Source: Pelobacter seleniigenes DSM 18267 (GTDB lineage Bacteria; Desulfobacterota; Desulfuromonadia; Desulfuromonadales; Geopsychrobacteraceae). Taken from it: 64,000 bases of DNA. The position numbers and the translations under genes are program-made. Shown piece by piece: positions 8,307-16,524 of the stretch. The notes under the pieces were generated by a model. That model saw only the letters and a program-made list of their open reading frames with translations. It was not told the origin of the DNA and ran no database searches. Each line of letters starts with the position of its first letter. Position 1 is the stretch's first letter. The DNA is taken from positions 2,926,501 to 2,990,500 of the forward strand of contig NZ_JOMG01000002.1 in assembly GCF_000711225.1 (NCBI RefSeq), given 5' to 3'.

Positions 8307-8855
8307 ATGAAGACTGATGTCACCCAGGTAATGGTTAAAGAGCACCAACTGATTCTGCGAATGATTGCCCTGGTTGAACACAATACTGCCCTGGTGGAAA
8401 AAGGAACGTTCAGTAACTGGACCTTTTTCCTTGATGCTGTAGACTTTATTCGTAACTTTGCAGACCGCTTTCATCATGCCAAGGAAGAAGATGTTTTGTT
8501 CATCGAATTAGTTAAAAATGGCATGCCAGAGAAACAATCCCCCATAGAAGCCATGCACATCGAACACGATCAGGGCCGTGCTTTTGTCCGCAATCTTGAA
8601 ACCGCAGCTCAAAAGGTTATCGCAGGTGAAACGGAGCAGATCTCAGCCATCATTTCTAATGCCAGGGGCTACGCAGCACTGCTCCGAGGCCATATTGAAA
8701 AAGAGGATACTGTTCTTTACCCCCTTGCCGAAAGGGTTCTGCCCGAGGAGGTTCGATCAGGCATGTTGCAAGCCTACAATGACGCTGAGCTAAAAACACC
8801 AGATCTGGAGAACAGGTATCGGGACATGGTTGAAACGTACGAGGCCGGCAACTAG
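8307..8855 (+). CDS. hemerythrin-like domain protein
   Basis: An approximately 182-residue four-helix hemerythrin-type protein. Conserved metal-binding histidines and acids are visible: VKEHQLI, RFHHAKEEDVLF, HIEHDQGRAFVR and GHIEKEDTVLYPLAE. This H...HxxxE...H...HxxxxD pattern binds a diiron centre. The ATG at 8307 follows the preceding stop by two bases and has AAAGGAG upstream; the longer open frame starting at 8196 overlaps the previous gene and is rejected. Hemerythrin-like proteins next to Hcp probably handle oxygen or NO or supply iron for cluster repair. Confidence 0.85.
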   Translation: MKTDVTQVMVKEHQLILRMIALVEHNTALVEKGTFSNWTFFLDAVDFIRNFADRFHHAKEEDVLFIELVKNGMPEKQSPIEAMHIEHDQGRAFVRNLETAAQKVIAGETEQISAIISNARGYAALLRGHIEKEDTVLYPLAERVLPEEVRSGMLQAYNDAELKTPDLENRYRDMVETYEAGN

Positions 8856-8907
8856 TAACGAGCCACAAGCAAGAATAATTTTTCATATCACAAGGGAGTG
8901 AGACGAA

Positions 8908-10602
8908 ATGGGATGGTTAGATTTCTTATTTGGCAAAAAAGAGCCGGAAAAAACACCTAAACCAAAGGAGGATAACAGCATGTCGATGTTCTGTTACCAA
9001 TGTGAGCAAGCCTCAAAAGGTACCGGATGCACCGCGATCGGTGTTTGTGGCAAACAGCCTGATGTTGCCGCCCTGCAGGATTTACTGGTTTACACGTTGA
9101 AAGGCATTGCGTTCTGGGCCAATAAGGCCCGGGAAAACGGCACTAAGGATAACGAAATTGATCGTTTTATGATCGACGGTCTGTTTACGACTGTCACCAA
9201 TGTTGATTTTTCTGCCGAGGCGGTTTCCAGCTTTATTGTTGAAGGAGTTCGTTTGCGCGATAAGGCCAAAACAATGGCCGGCCCTGTCACAGGAACAATC
9301 CCCGCAGCGGCTCAGGGCTGGAATCTTCCGGAGAGTATTGCCGAACAAGTCAAGCTTGGTGAACTGCACGGGGTCAAGGATTATACCGTTGATGACGATA
9401 TTCATTCAGTTCGCGAACTGATCACCTACGGCATCAAAGGCTACGCAGCCTATGCGGATCACGCCCGTATTCTGGGGAAGGAAGCGGATGAAATCTACGC
9501 CTTCACCCATAAGGCTCTGGCCGCGCAACTTGACGACAGCCTTGATCTGATGGCCAATGTCAACCTGGCCCTGGAAGCAGGAAAAATCAACTATCTGACC
9601 ATGGAACTGCTCAACCAGGCTCACGTTGCTGCCTATGGTCATCCGGTTCCTACACCGGTCCAACTCGGCACCAAGGCTGGCAAAGCCATTCTGGTATCCG
9701 GTCACGACCTCAAGTTCCTCGAAGAACTGCTCAAACAGACCGAGGGGACCGGTATCAATATCTACACTCATGGTGAGATGTTGCCTGCCCATGGCTATCC
9801 GGGACTGAAGAAATATGCACACCTGGCCGGCAACTTCGGCGGGGCCTGGCAGGATCAGTACAAGGAATTCCAGGATTTTCCGGGCGCGATTATCTTCAAC
9901 ACCAACTGCATCCAGAAGCCTGCCGACAATTACAAGGGTCGGCTGTTCACCTGGGGCCTGGTGCAGTGGCCTGACGTCAAACATATCGACGGCTTTGATT
10001 TCTCGGAAGTCATCAAGAAAGCCCAGGAGTGCGATGGTTTTGAAGAGAATCCGGGGCAGGAAATCCTCACTGGCTTTGGCCATAACGCTATCCTCGGTGT
10101 GGCCGATAAAGTTATCGAAGGAGTCAAGGCCGGTGCCATCAAGCACTTTTTCCTGGTCGGCGGCTGCGATGGCGCCAAGAGCGGCCGGAACTACTACACT
10201 GAGTTTGCTGAAAAAGCTCCAAAGGATACCGTGATCCTGACCCTGGCCTGTGGCAAATTCCGCTTTAACAAAATGGACCTGGGTGATATCGGTGGAATCC
10301 CGCGTCTACTCGACGTCGGCCAGTGCAACGACGCCTACAGTGCTATTCAGGTCGCTTTGGCATTATCCGAAGCCTTTGAATGCGGCGTCAATGAACTGCC
10401 ATTGTCGCTGGTCCTGTCCTGGTACGAGCAAAAAGCGGTTGCTATCCTGCTGACTCTGCTCCACCTGGGGATCAAGAACATTAAGTTGGGACCGACATTG
10501 CCTGCTTTTGTGACTCCGAACGTCCTTAACTTCCTGGTCGAAAATTACAATATCGGACCGATTACCACGGCAGAAGAGGACCTCAAACAGATTCTTGGAT
10601 GA
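8908..10602 (+). CDS. hcp: hydroxylamine reductase / hybrid-cluster protein Hcp
   Basis: A full-length Hcp, which reduces hydroxylamine to ammonium or, in other species, acts as an NO reductase or S-nitrosylase. The N-terminal Cys pattern CX2CX8CX5C (CYQCEQASKGTGCTAIGVC) is the [4Fe-4S] type of strict anaerobes. Hybrid-cluster ligand motifs follow later (IFNTNCIQKP, LVGGCDGAKSGR, LTLACGKFRF and DVGQCNDAY). Two starts are possible. The ATG at 8908 adds 24 residues (MGWLDFLFGKKEPEK...) and has GGGAG upstream. The ATG at 8980 has AAAGGAGG and matches the usual family start. It is the last intact gene of the FNR-site operon. Confidence 0.95.
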   Translation: MGWLDFLFGKKEPEKTPKPKEDNSMSMFCYQCEQASKGTGCTAIGVCGKQPDVAALQDLLVYTLKGIAFWANKARENGTKDNEIDRFMIDGLFTTVTNVDFSAEAVSSFIVEGVRLRDKAKTMAGPVTGTIPAAAQGWNLPESIAEQVKLGELHGVKDYTVDDDIHSVRELITYGIKGYAAYADHARILGKEADEIYAFTHKALAAQLDDSLDLMANVNLALEAGKINYLTMELLNQAHVAAYGHPVPTPVQLGTKAGKAILVSGHDLKFLEELLKQTEGTGINIYTHGEMLPAHGYPGLKKYAHLAGNFGGAWQDQYKEFQDFPGAIIFNTNCIQKPADNYKGRLFTWGLVQWPDVKHIDGFDFSEVIKKAQECDGFEENPGQEILTGFGHNAILGVADKVIEGVKAGAIKHFFLVGGCDGAKSGRNYYTEFAEKAPKDTVILTLACGKFRFNKMDLGDIGGIPRLLDVGQCNDAYSAIQVALALSEAFECGVNELPLSLVLSWYEQKAVAILLTLLHLGIKNIKLGPTLPAFVTPNVLNFLVENYNIGPITTAEEDLKQILG

Positions 10603-10619
10603 TCATATATTAAAAAAAG

Positions 10620-10644
10620 CGCTACCCGGTTCAGCCGGGTAGCG
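10620..10644. terminator. hairpin after hcp
   Basis: CGCTACCCGG-TTCAG-CCGGGTAGCG forms a perfect 10-bp stem. The A-run lies on the left (TAAAAAAAG), so on the minus strand it reads as a classical rho-independent terminator. On the plus strand it lacks a U-tract but can still protect the 3' end of the hcp mRNA. It lies 18 bases after the hcp stop. Confidence 0.6.
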
Positions 10645-10656
10645 TGGGATAAAACC

Positions 10657-11054
10657 ATGGTTATTCCTACAGACACTCCGGATGTTGTTTTGTTTGCGGA
10701 TCAAGAAGGAATGATTCGTTTCTGGAATAAAGGAGCCGAACGGATTTTGAGTTTTTCTGAGGAAGAAGTGCTGGGCAACTCTCCTGACCTTATTATGCCG
10801 GAGAAGTAACGCGGTCGTCATTGGCAAGGATACCTCCAGGTTTTACAAACCGGTATCAGTCGCCACAGCACTGACCTTCTAGCTGCTCCTGCTCTCCATA
10901 AAGAGGGAAAGCGGCTCTCCTGCGAGTTTTCTATTGTCACGATTCACGATGAAACAGCCAGATCATCGGCTTTGCGGCTATTATGCGTGATGTCACATCC
11001 CGATGGGAAACAAAGCAAGCACTGAAGAAGGAAATCGCTCCGTTAAAAGGCTGA
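10657..11054 (+). pseudogene. PAS-domain protein, broken by stop and frameshift
   Basis: The frame starting at 10657 reads as a PAS sensor domain (PDVVLFADQEGMIRFWNKGAERILSFSEEEVLG, then DLIMPEK). An in-frame TAA follows where homologues have a leucine or similar residue before RGRHWQGY. The coding signature continues after the stop, and a later frameshift near 10970 moves the ending (IIGFAAIMRDVTSRW...) to another frame. A PAS protein downstream of Hcp probably once sensed redox or nitrogen oxides; now it is decayed. Confidence 0.75.
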
Positions 11055-11305
11055 AGATACTTCTAAAAAACCATCCTCTCAGGTAACCCTTCTCTTCTGT
11101 AGCATGAAAGCAAAGTCGTCCCCCCAACAGGCATAACTTTGCTTGTTTTGTCTCGTCAAATTGATTCTGCACTTTACAGTGATAAGATTAAACTCACGTA
11201 AACTCTCGTAATATTCTCTACATTAGAAATACTTCAAAACACCGACTCGGTCGAAAGTGAGGACAGGCAAGCTTAATACATTGCAGAGAGAAAGGAGGTG
11301 ACCCA

Positions 11306-11833
11306 ATGAAAGGATGGATTAAAGCCAGTCTGCTCGTGATTGCCGGTGTCATACTGGGTGTCCCTTTGATGAGTATGGGATATTACACGATGGTACGAAC
11401 CTCTACCCCCCAGTTCTGTGCTCTTTGCCACGAAATTCAACCTGCTTATCACGATTGGAAAACATCAAGTCACGGGTTTAACGAGCAGGGAGTTGTGGCT
11501 GACTGTATGGACTGCCACTTGCCCGCCCCCCATAATACCTTCAATTTTTTTTATAAAAAAGCCTACCACGGTATCAAGGATGTCGTCGCTCACATCTTTC
11601 TGGAGAAGTATGACCGTGCGGAAAACCGTGAGCGTGCCTATCACGATATCGAGAATGATCAGTGCATGAAATGTCATCGCAACCTACTTTATCTACCCGA
11701 CAAACGCGGGGCAATGCTGGCTCACCGCACTGTCATTTATCCTCGCGAAGGCTTCGTGAAAAGATGTACGGACTGCCACCGTCATCTCGTTCATTTCCCA
11801 AAATCCCAGTATGCTTATGCCAAAGAACATTGA
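11306..11833 (+). CDS. NapC/NirT-family tetrahaem cytochrome c (HaoC/NrfH-like)
   Basis: A 175-residue membrane-anchored cytochrome. An N-terminal helix (about residues 5-27) is followed by four CxxCH haem sites at residues 38-42, 67-71, 120-124 and 154-158. The family oxidises menaquinol and passes electrons to a periplasmic reductase. A perfect AAAGGAGGTGA precedes the start. The next gene, 45 bases on, is an octahaem HAO-like protein, which matches the HaoC-HaoA pairing of epsilonproteobacteria. NrfH would be expected next to NrfA, and none is seen. Confidence 0.88.
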   Translation: MKGWIKASLLVIAGVILGVPLMSMGYYTMVRTSTPQFCALCHEIQPAYHDWKTSSHGFNEQGVVADCMDCHLPAPHNTFNFFYKKAYHGIKDVVAHIFLEKYDRAENRERAYHDIENDQCMKCHRNLLYLPDKRGAMLAHRTVIYPREGFVKRCTDCHRHLVHFPKSQYAYAKEH

Positions 11834-11878
11834 TCCTTTTTAAAAACTGTTATTTTTCGATTGAGGAAGGAGTGGCTT

Positions 11879-13258
11879 ATGAAAAGATATCTTTGTTTAG
11901 CAGGCCTTATGATATTGAGTGGCATTTTTGCTGCGTCGGTTTTCGGCGCCAACCAAATCAAACTCAGAGACTTTCGCCTGGAAAGAAGCATGTCGGAAGC
12001 CGCACGGGCATGCTTAGAATGTCATAAGCAAGAACATCCGGGGATTTTTACCGATTGGGCTGAAAGTCGTCATGCCAATGCCAATATTACCTGTATCGAC
12101 TGTCACCTCGCAGATGAGACCGATCCGGATATCAGTGAAACCCATTATAAACAATATCAACGTGATGATACTCCTTGGGGACGAGCGGAATATCGTGTAC
12201 CCATCGCTGAGGTGGTCACCCCAAAAGACTGTTCGCGCTGCCACCCGGATGAAGTGACCGAGTACAGTCGCAGTAAGCATGCTCATACAGTTGAAATTAT
12301 GTGGAAAATAGACCCCTGGCTGAACAAGGGGATGAATTCCGATACCGAGCGTCAAGCAGGCTGTTATTACTGTCATGGCACAGTGCTCGAAAAGGATGAA
12401 ACGGGTCGCCTCTCCTCCGAAACTTGGCCCAACGTCGGTGTTGGTCGCATTAACTTGGATGGCAGCAAAGGGAGTTGCACAAGTTGCCATACCCGCCATA
12501 GATTTTCTGTTGCAGAAGCCCGCAAACCCGAAGCCTGTGGTCAGTGTCATTTGGGACCCGATCACCCGCAAATTGAGATTTATACCGAGTCGAAACACGG
12601 TGATATCTACGATGGGTTCGGAGATACCTACAATTGGGATGCTGCACCCGGAACCTGGACCGCTGGAGTAGATTATCGTGCTCCGACCTGCGCATCGTGT
12701 CACATGAGTGGTGCTGGTGATCAGGTAACCACACATGATGTCACTGAGCGGCTTAGTTGGGAGTTACAAGCACCTCTCACCGTTCGCCCCGAAGAGTTTA
12801 AACCGCTGCCTGCTCAGAGCAATTGGAAAGTTGAGCGGGATAAGATGAAAAACATCTGTAAACAGTGTCATGCCAGCAACTGGATTGAAGATCACTACAC
12901 CAAGCTTGATAAAGTGGTGCAGGAGTATAATGACGTCTATTTTAAACCGGCAAAAGCGATGCTGGATGACCTGTACAGTAAAGGACTACTCGATAATTCC
13001 AAATTTTTTGACGAACACCTTGAGGTGGAATTCTACGAACTCTGGCACCATGAAGGTCGACGGGCTCGTATGGGGACAGCCATGATGGCTCCAGATTATG
13101 CATGGTGGCATGGATTCTATGAGTGCAAACATCGCTACAACGGATTTATGGAAGAGGCGAGACATCTGCTAGATACGGGTGAAAAAGCCTATATATATAA
13201 AGATTTCCCTAATGCGACAGGAGATACTACTCGACCTCCTGTCCTCTTTGGGAAATGA
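11879..13258 (+). CDS. octahaem cytochrome c, hydroxylamine oxidoreductase (HAO) family
   Basis: A 459-residue exported protein: a signal peptide (residues 1-23) followed by eight CxxCH motifs near residues 45, 72, 118, 162, 200, 220, 271 and 327, then a haem-free helical C-terminal third (about residues 335-430) as in the HAO family. Nitrifier HAO oxidises hydroxylamine. HAO proteins paired with a NapC-type dehydrogenase, as here, are thought to reduce nitrite instead. Whether the cross-linking tyrosine of true HAO is present needs an alignment. The ATG at 11879 has GAGGAAGGAG upstream and gives a clean signal peptide; the TTG at 11861 is less likely. Confidence 0.88.
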   Translation: MKRYLCLAGLMILSGIFAASVFGANQIKLRDFRLERSMSEAARACLECHKQEHPGIFTDWAESRHANANITCIDCHLADETDPDISETHYKQYQRDDTPWGRAEYRVPIAEVVTPKDCSRCHPDEVTEYSRSKHAHTVEIMWKIDPWLNKGMNSDTERQAGCYYCHGTVLEKDETGRLSSETWPNVGVGRINLDGSKGSCTSCHTRHRFSVAEARKPEACGQCHLGPDHPQIEIYTESKHGDIYDGFGDTYNWDAAPGTWTAGVDYRAPTCASCHMSGAGDQVTTHDVTERLSWELQAPLTVRPEEFKPLPAQSNWKVERDKMKNICKQCHASNWIEDHYTKLDKVVQEYNDVYFKPAKAMLDDLYSKGLLDNSKFFDEHLEVEFYELWHHEGRRARMGTAMMAPDYAWWHGFYECKHRYNGFMEEARHLLDTGEKAYIYKDFPNATGDTTRPPVLFGK

Positions 13259-13465
13259 AATAGGCAAAATCTTTAATATTCAGTTAGTTCCCCAATATCC
13301 TCCCAATGCCCGGGAGATGTTGGAAATGTTGAGCAATAAGGAAACTATTTTCGTTACTCTCTGGAAATTAGACACAGAGGTTTCCCGGGATGACTCTATC
13401 GGTGAATTGCTCTAGATCTCGACCAGAACCGATAACTTAAACACATCTACGGAAAGGGGAGAAAA

Positions 13466-13648
13466 ATGGGAACTCATTGGATCGACGAAGGCTGTATCAA
13501 CTGTGGTGCTTGCGCTGAAGTTTGTCCGGTTGATGCGATCAGTGAACAGGGGGATGTGCATGTTATCGATAAAGAAACATGCACCGATTGCGGAAGCTGC
13601 GACAGCGTCTGTCCCGTCGATGTCATCAACTGGGAGACGACAGTCTGA
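13466..13648 (+). CDS. 2[4Fe-4S] ferredoxin
   Basis: A 60-residue clostridial-type ferredoxin with two cluster motifs: CINCGACAEVCPVDAI and CTDCGSCDSVCPVDVI, each CX2CX2CX3CP. AAAGGGGAG precedes the ATG. It follows the HAO gene by about 200 bases and has a strong hairpin after its stop, so it is either the last gene of that operon or a separate unit. It is a candidate electron donor to Hcp, which is cytoplasmic, while the HAO pair would draw electrons from the quinone pool. Confidence 0.92.
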   Translation: MGTHWIDEGCINCGACAEVCPVDAISEQGDVHVIDKETCTDCGSCDSVCPVDVINWETTV

Positions 13649-13668
13649 CCGTCCGCAGAAGTCAAATA

Positions 13669-13702
13669 AGCACTGTTTCGGCCTCAGATCCGAAACAGTG
13701 CT
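13669..13702. terminator. hairpin after ferredoxin gene
   Basis: AGCACTGTTTCGG and CCGAAACAGTGCT (13669-13681 and 13690-13702) form a perfect 13-bp stem with an 8-base loop. No long U-tract follows. It lies 21 bases after the ferredoxin stop and separates it from the decayed region to the right. Confidence 0.65.
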
Positions 13703-13750
13703 GTTCAATTGGAACAAATGTATTTTCCCCGGGATGATGTGGCCCTCCAT

Positions 13751-14391
13751 TCAGGCTTCTTTTATCTGGTTTCTAACGAAATTCAAGACTCCACCGGCCA
13801 ATAGATGCTGACGCTGTCGATCCGAAACCTCAAGTCGTGTGATAATTTCCTGCTGATCGATCAAAACTGGGATTTCAACTCCACCGCGTTCGATGATTTT
13901 CCGCAAATCCGGCAATTCGACCCGGGCTCCTTGTGATGCTCGTTCAAAATCCCCAGGTTTTTTTGAAGGTCAGGGGGAGGATCCCGAAATTACATAGGTT
14001 GGCTTTATGAATACGGGCGAAACTTTTGACAATCTTGGCCCGTACTCCAAGATAGCGCGGGGCCAGCGCAGCATGTTCTCGACTGGACCCCTGTCCGTAG
14101 TTCTCTCCGCCAATGATAATTGCATTCCGGTATTCCCGACAGCTTGTGGAAATCTGGATCAATCTGGTAGTAGACATACTCGCTGATGGCCTTAATGTTG
14201 GAGCGTAATGGCAAAACCTTGCTTCCTGGGGGCATGATCGTATCCGTTGAGATGTTGTCTTCGACAATCAGCACAATTTTAGCGTCCAGGGTTTCGGGTA
14301 AGGCGTCCAACTCCGGAAACGGCATGATGGTTGGACCCATAAGAATTTCGGTCTGCATCGATTCCGGACTCGGGAAAACAATGGAACTCAT
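13751..14391 (-). pseudogene. aconitate hydratase, C-terminal remnant with frameshifts
   Basis: Three pieces in different frames reconstruct the C-terminal swivel domain of aconitase: [25 protein letters not shown] with [15 protein letters not shown], then [23 protein letters not shown] and [20 protein letters not shown], then a C-terminal end (ARVELPDLRKIIERGGVEIP...) that stops at 13751. Frameshifts lie near 14130 and 13960. The N-terminal three quarters, carrying the Fe-S cluster ligands, are absent; an IS remnant begins where the gene breaks off. Not functional. Confidence 0.85.
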
Positions 14392-14432
14392 ATCGACAAG
14401 GTAATTATCTGACCAACCGGAGTGAAAAGAGC

Positions 14433-14618
14433 ATGAAGCCGAGTGGGTGGCGCTGGTTTAAGCGACGAAACGCTATTGAGCCAGTGATTGGCCACATGAA
14501 GACCGATAACCGGATGGATCGCAACTATCTCAGTGGAGCCGATGGCGACAAGATCAATGCCATCCCGGCGGTTTGCGGATTCAATTTAAGAAAGCTCTTG
14601 AGACTATCTTTCGGCTAA
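14433..14618 (+). mobile_element. IS5-family transposase C-terminal fragment
   Basis: Sixty codons match the end of an IS5/IS1182-type transposase. The motif RRNAIEPVIGHMKTDNRMDR holds the catalytic Glu region, and GDKINAI...CGFNLRKLLR is the usual terminus. The rest of the element is missing. The next 270 bases (14619-14890) contain only a short AAGCCC/GGGCTT hairpin near 14665 and no gene. The insertion or deletion probably removed the 5' part of the aconitase gene. Confidence 0.8.
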
Positions 14619-14890
14619 TTTTCAAAGATCTCATACGCTGCAAGCTTTTGCAGCAGGAGCAGAAAGCCCGTGCAGGGCTTCTCCTTCAGCCATTAAAAAA
14701 ACTAACACCGAGCAGCCTACCTGATTTGTGTTCACTGACAGGCTGATTTCGATTTTTTCGGGACCGACTATGCAGCTTTAGGTACCACAACGGCCTTGTC
14801 CAGTGACGGTTGGAGTCAGTAATGCTTTACTGGCGGCTGTCAGTATCGTTGTCGATTCTGTGCTAAATGTTATGTCACCTCATACTCTTA

Positions 14891-16495
14891 TTACGGGTTT
14901 TGAATGTAGGCATTCTTCCGGGTATAGAACCACCAGTTTAAGGCCAGGCAAATAAAGTAGAAAATGGCGAATCCATAGAGTGCATATTCCGGCGTCGTTG
15001 CTTTGATCTGCTCACCGAATACCTGGGGAATGATGAAAGCGCCGTAAGCCGCCACGGCCGAGGTCCAGCCGAGAACCGGCCCGGCCTGCTCCTTGTTAAA
15101 AATTATCGCGATCGATCTGAAGGTTGATCCGTTGCCTACGCCGGTCGCCGCAAACAGGACGATGAACAGCAGCAGGAACGGGTAGAAGTAGTCCTCCGGG
15201 GTAGCAGAAGCATAGGCCGCTTTCATGAAATATGCACACCCCAGGGCAGAAATAATCATAACGATAGAGACCCACTGCGTGACGATGGCGCCTCCCAATT
15301 TGTCTGCAATTTTACCCCCGACCGGCCGGATCAGCGCGCCGATAAAAGGTCCCATCCAGGCAAACATCAAGGCACTGGGACCATTGACATTGGCTGTATT
15401 GTGGGTTAGTACGCCGTCGACCATGAGGTGCGAGAAACCGAATATGACCTTGATCGACAGGGCAAAAGCGGCTGAATAGCCGATAAAAGAACCAAAGGTC
15501 ATGGTATAGATGATGGTCATTGCCCAGGTATGTTTATTATTGAAAATCCGGTACTGCCTCTCCAGGTTAGCCCGTAGTTCGCCTCGAGTCAGGTACTTCA
15601 TGCCGAACACCGTAGCGGCAATAATTAGTGGCAGGACAAGCCACTTACTCAATAGCCCCAGTCCGATTGGCGCTGGCAATAGGAGGTAAAGGCCGATGCT
15701 GGCGGTGACAAAGGCGATCATCAGCAGACCGGTGATTTTAGCAAACGCATGGACTGTCGAATTGACATCAGGTGAGACGGCCTCGGTTCTGATGTTGTGC
15801 ATGCCGAAGTACCCAACGACGGCAAGCGGGATTAGCAGGATCAGCCAGATGTAACCGGCATTTTGGATGTATGTTTCGGTGCCGGCCGGAATCTTGCCGA
15901 TCAGTGTGCCGCTTGTGTTGATCAGGGTCTGAGGCTTGCCGCCGAACAAGCCGAAGGTCATCACCAGCGGAATCAGAATCTGCATGGTCGTGACGCCGAA
16001 ATTGCCCAGCCCGGCGTTCAGACCGAGGGACGTGCCTTGCATCCTTTTTGGAAAGAAGAAACTGATATTGGACATCGACGAAGCAAAGTTGCCACCGCCG
16101 ATTCCCGAGAGCAGCGCCAGCAGGTAGTAGATTTCAATCGGCGTGGTTTTATTCTGCAGGGCGATACCGGTGCCGAATGCCGGAATGATCAGCAGCGCGG
16201 TGGTAAAGAAGATGGTGTTACGGCCACCGGCGATGCGAATCAAGAACGAACTGGGAATGCGCAGGGTTGCACCGGCCAGTCCGGCGATCGCCGACAGGGT
16301 GAATAGCTGTGACTGGCTGAAAGGGTAGCCGAGGTTGATCATCTGGACGGTAATGATGCTCCAGTAGAGCCAGACGGCAAAGCCGCAAAGCAGTTTGGGA
16401 ATCGAGATCCACAGGTTGCGAGTGGCGATTTTCTTTCCGGTGGAATTCCAAAACTGCTCATCTTCCACATCCCATTTATCCAGGTTGATGGACAT
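14891..16495 (-). CDS. narK: NarK-type nitrate/nitrite transporter (second copy)
   Basis: A 534-residue major-facilitator protein with about 12 hydrophobic segments, preceded by a 30-residue cytoplasmic N-terminus. Arginine-containing signatures of nitrate porters are visible (ATLRIPSSFLIRIAGGRNT and FIGALIRPVGGKIADKLGG), and glycine-rich segments (LALLSGIGGGNFASSMSNISFFFP) match the NarK nitrate signature. It moves nitrate and/or nitrite across the inner membrane. It is the last gene of the nar operon, 29 bases after the first narK. Two dissimilar NarK copies in tandem are common in respiratory nar clusters, one often acting as nitrate/H+ symporter and the other as nitrate/nitrite antiporter. 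Confidence 0.9.
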   Translation of the reverse strand: MSINLDKWDVEDEQFWNSTGKKIATRNLWISIPKLLCGFAVWLYWSIITVQMINLGYPFSQSQLFTLSAIAGLAGATLRIPSSFLIRIAGGRNTIFFTTALLIIPAFGTGIALQNKTTPIEIYYLLALLSGIGGGNFASSMSNISFFFPKRMQGTSLGLNAGLGNFGVTTMQILIPLVMTFGLFGGKPQTLINTSGTLIGKIPAGTETYIQNAGYIWLILLIPLAVVGYFGMHNIRTEAVSPDVNSTVHAFAKITGLLMIAFVTASIGLYLLLPAPIGLGLLSKWLVLPLIIAATVFGMKYLTRGELRANLERQYRIFNNKHTWAMTIIYTMTFGSFIGYSAAFALSIKVIFGFSHLMVDGVLTHNTANVNGPSALMFAWMGPFIGALIRPVGGKIADKLGGAIVTQWVSIVMIISALGCAYFMKAAYASATPEDYFYPFLLLFIVLFAATGVGNGSTFRSIAIIFNKEQAGPVLGWTSAVAAYGAFIIPQVFGEQIKATTPEYALYGFAIFYFICLALNWWFYTRKNAYIQNP

Positions 16496-16524
16496 ACTGT
16501 ATCTCCTCGGTCAAGTTAAGCGGG

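Noticed and set aside
9406-10146. 246-codon minus-strand frame inside hcp
   Set aside because: Antisense shadow of a clearly identified gene; it has no family signature of its own.
11055-11305. FNR site before the NapC/HAO pair
   Set aside because: Only a TTGAT half-site near 11160 is present; the second half does not match.
13179-13415. 78-codon plus-strand frame overlapping the HAO stop
   Set aside because: Starts inside the HAO gene with no ribosome-binding site. The later part looks slightly coding-like but has no recognised family; a decayed gene cannot be excluded.
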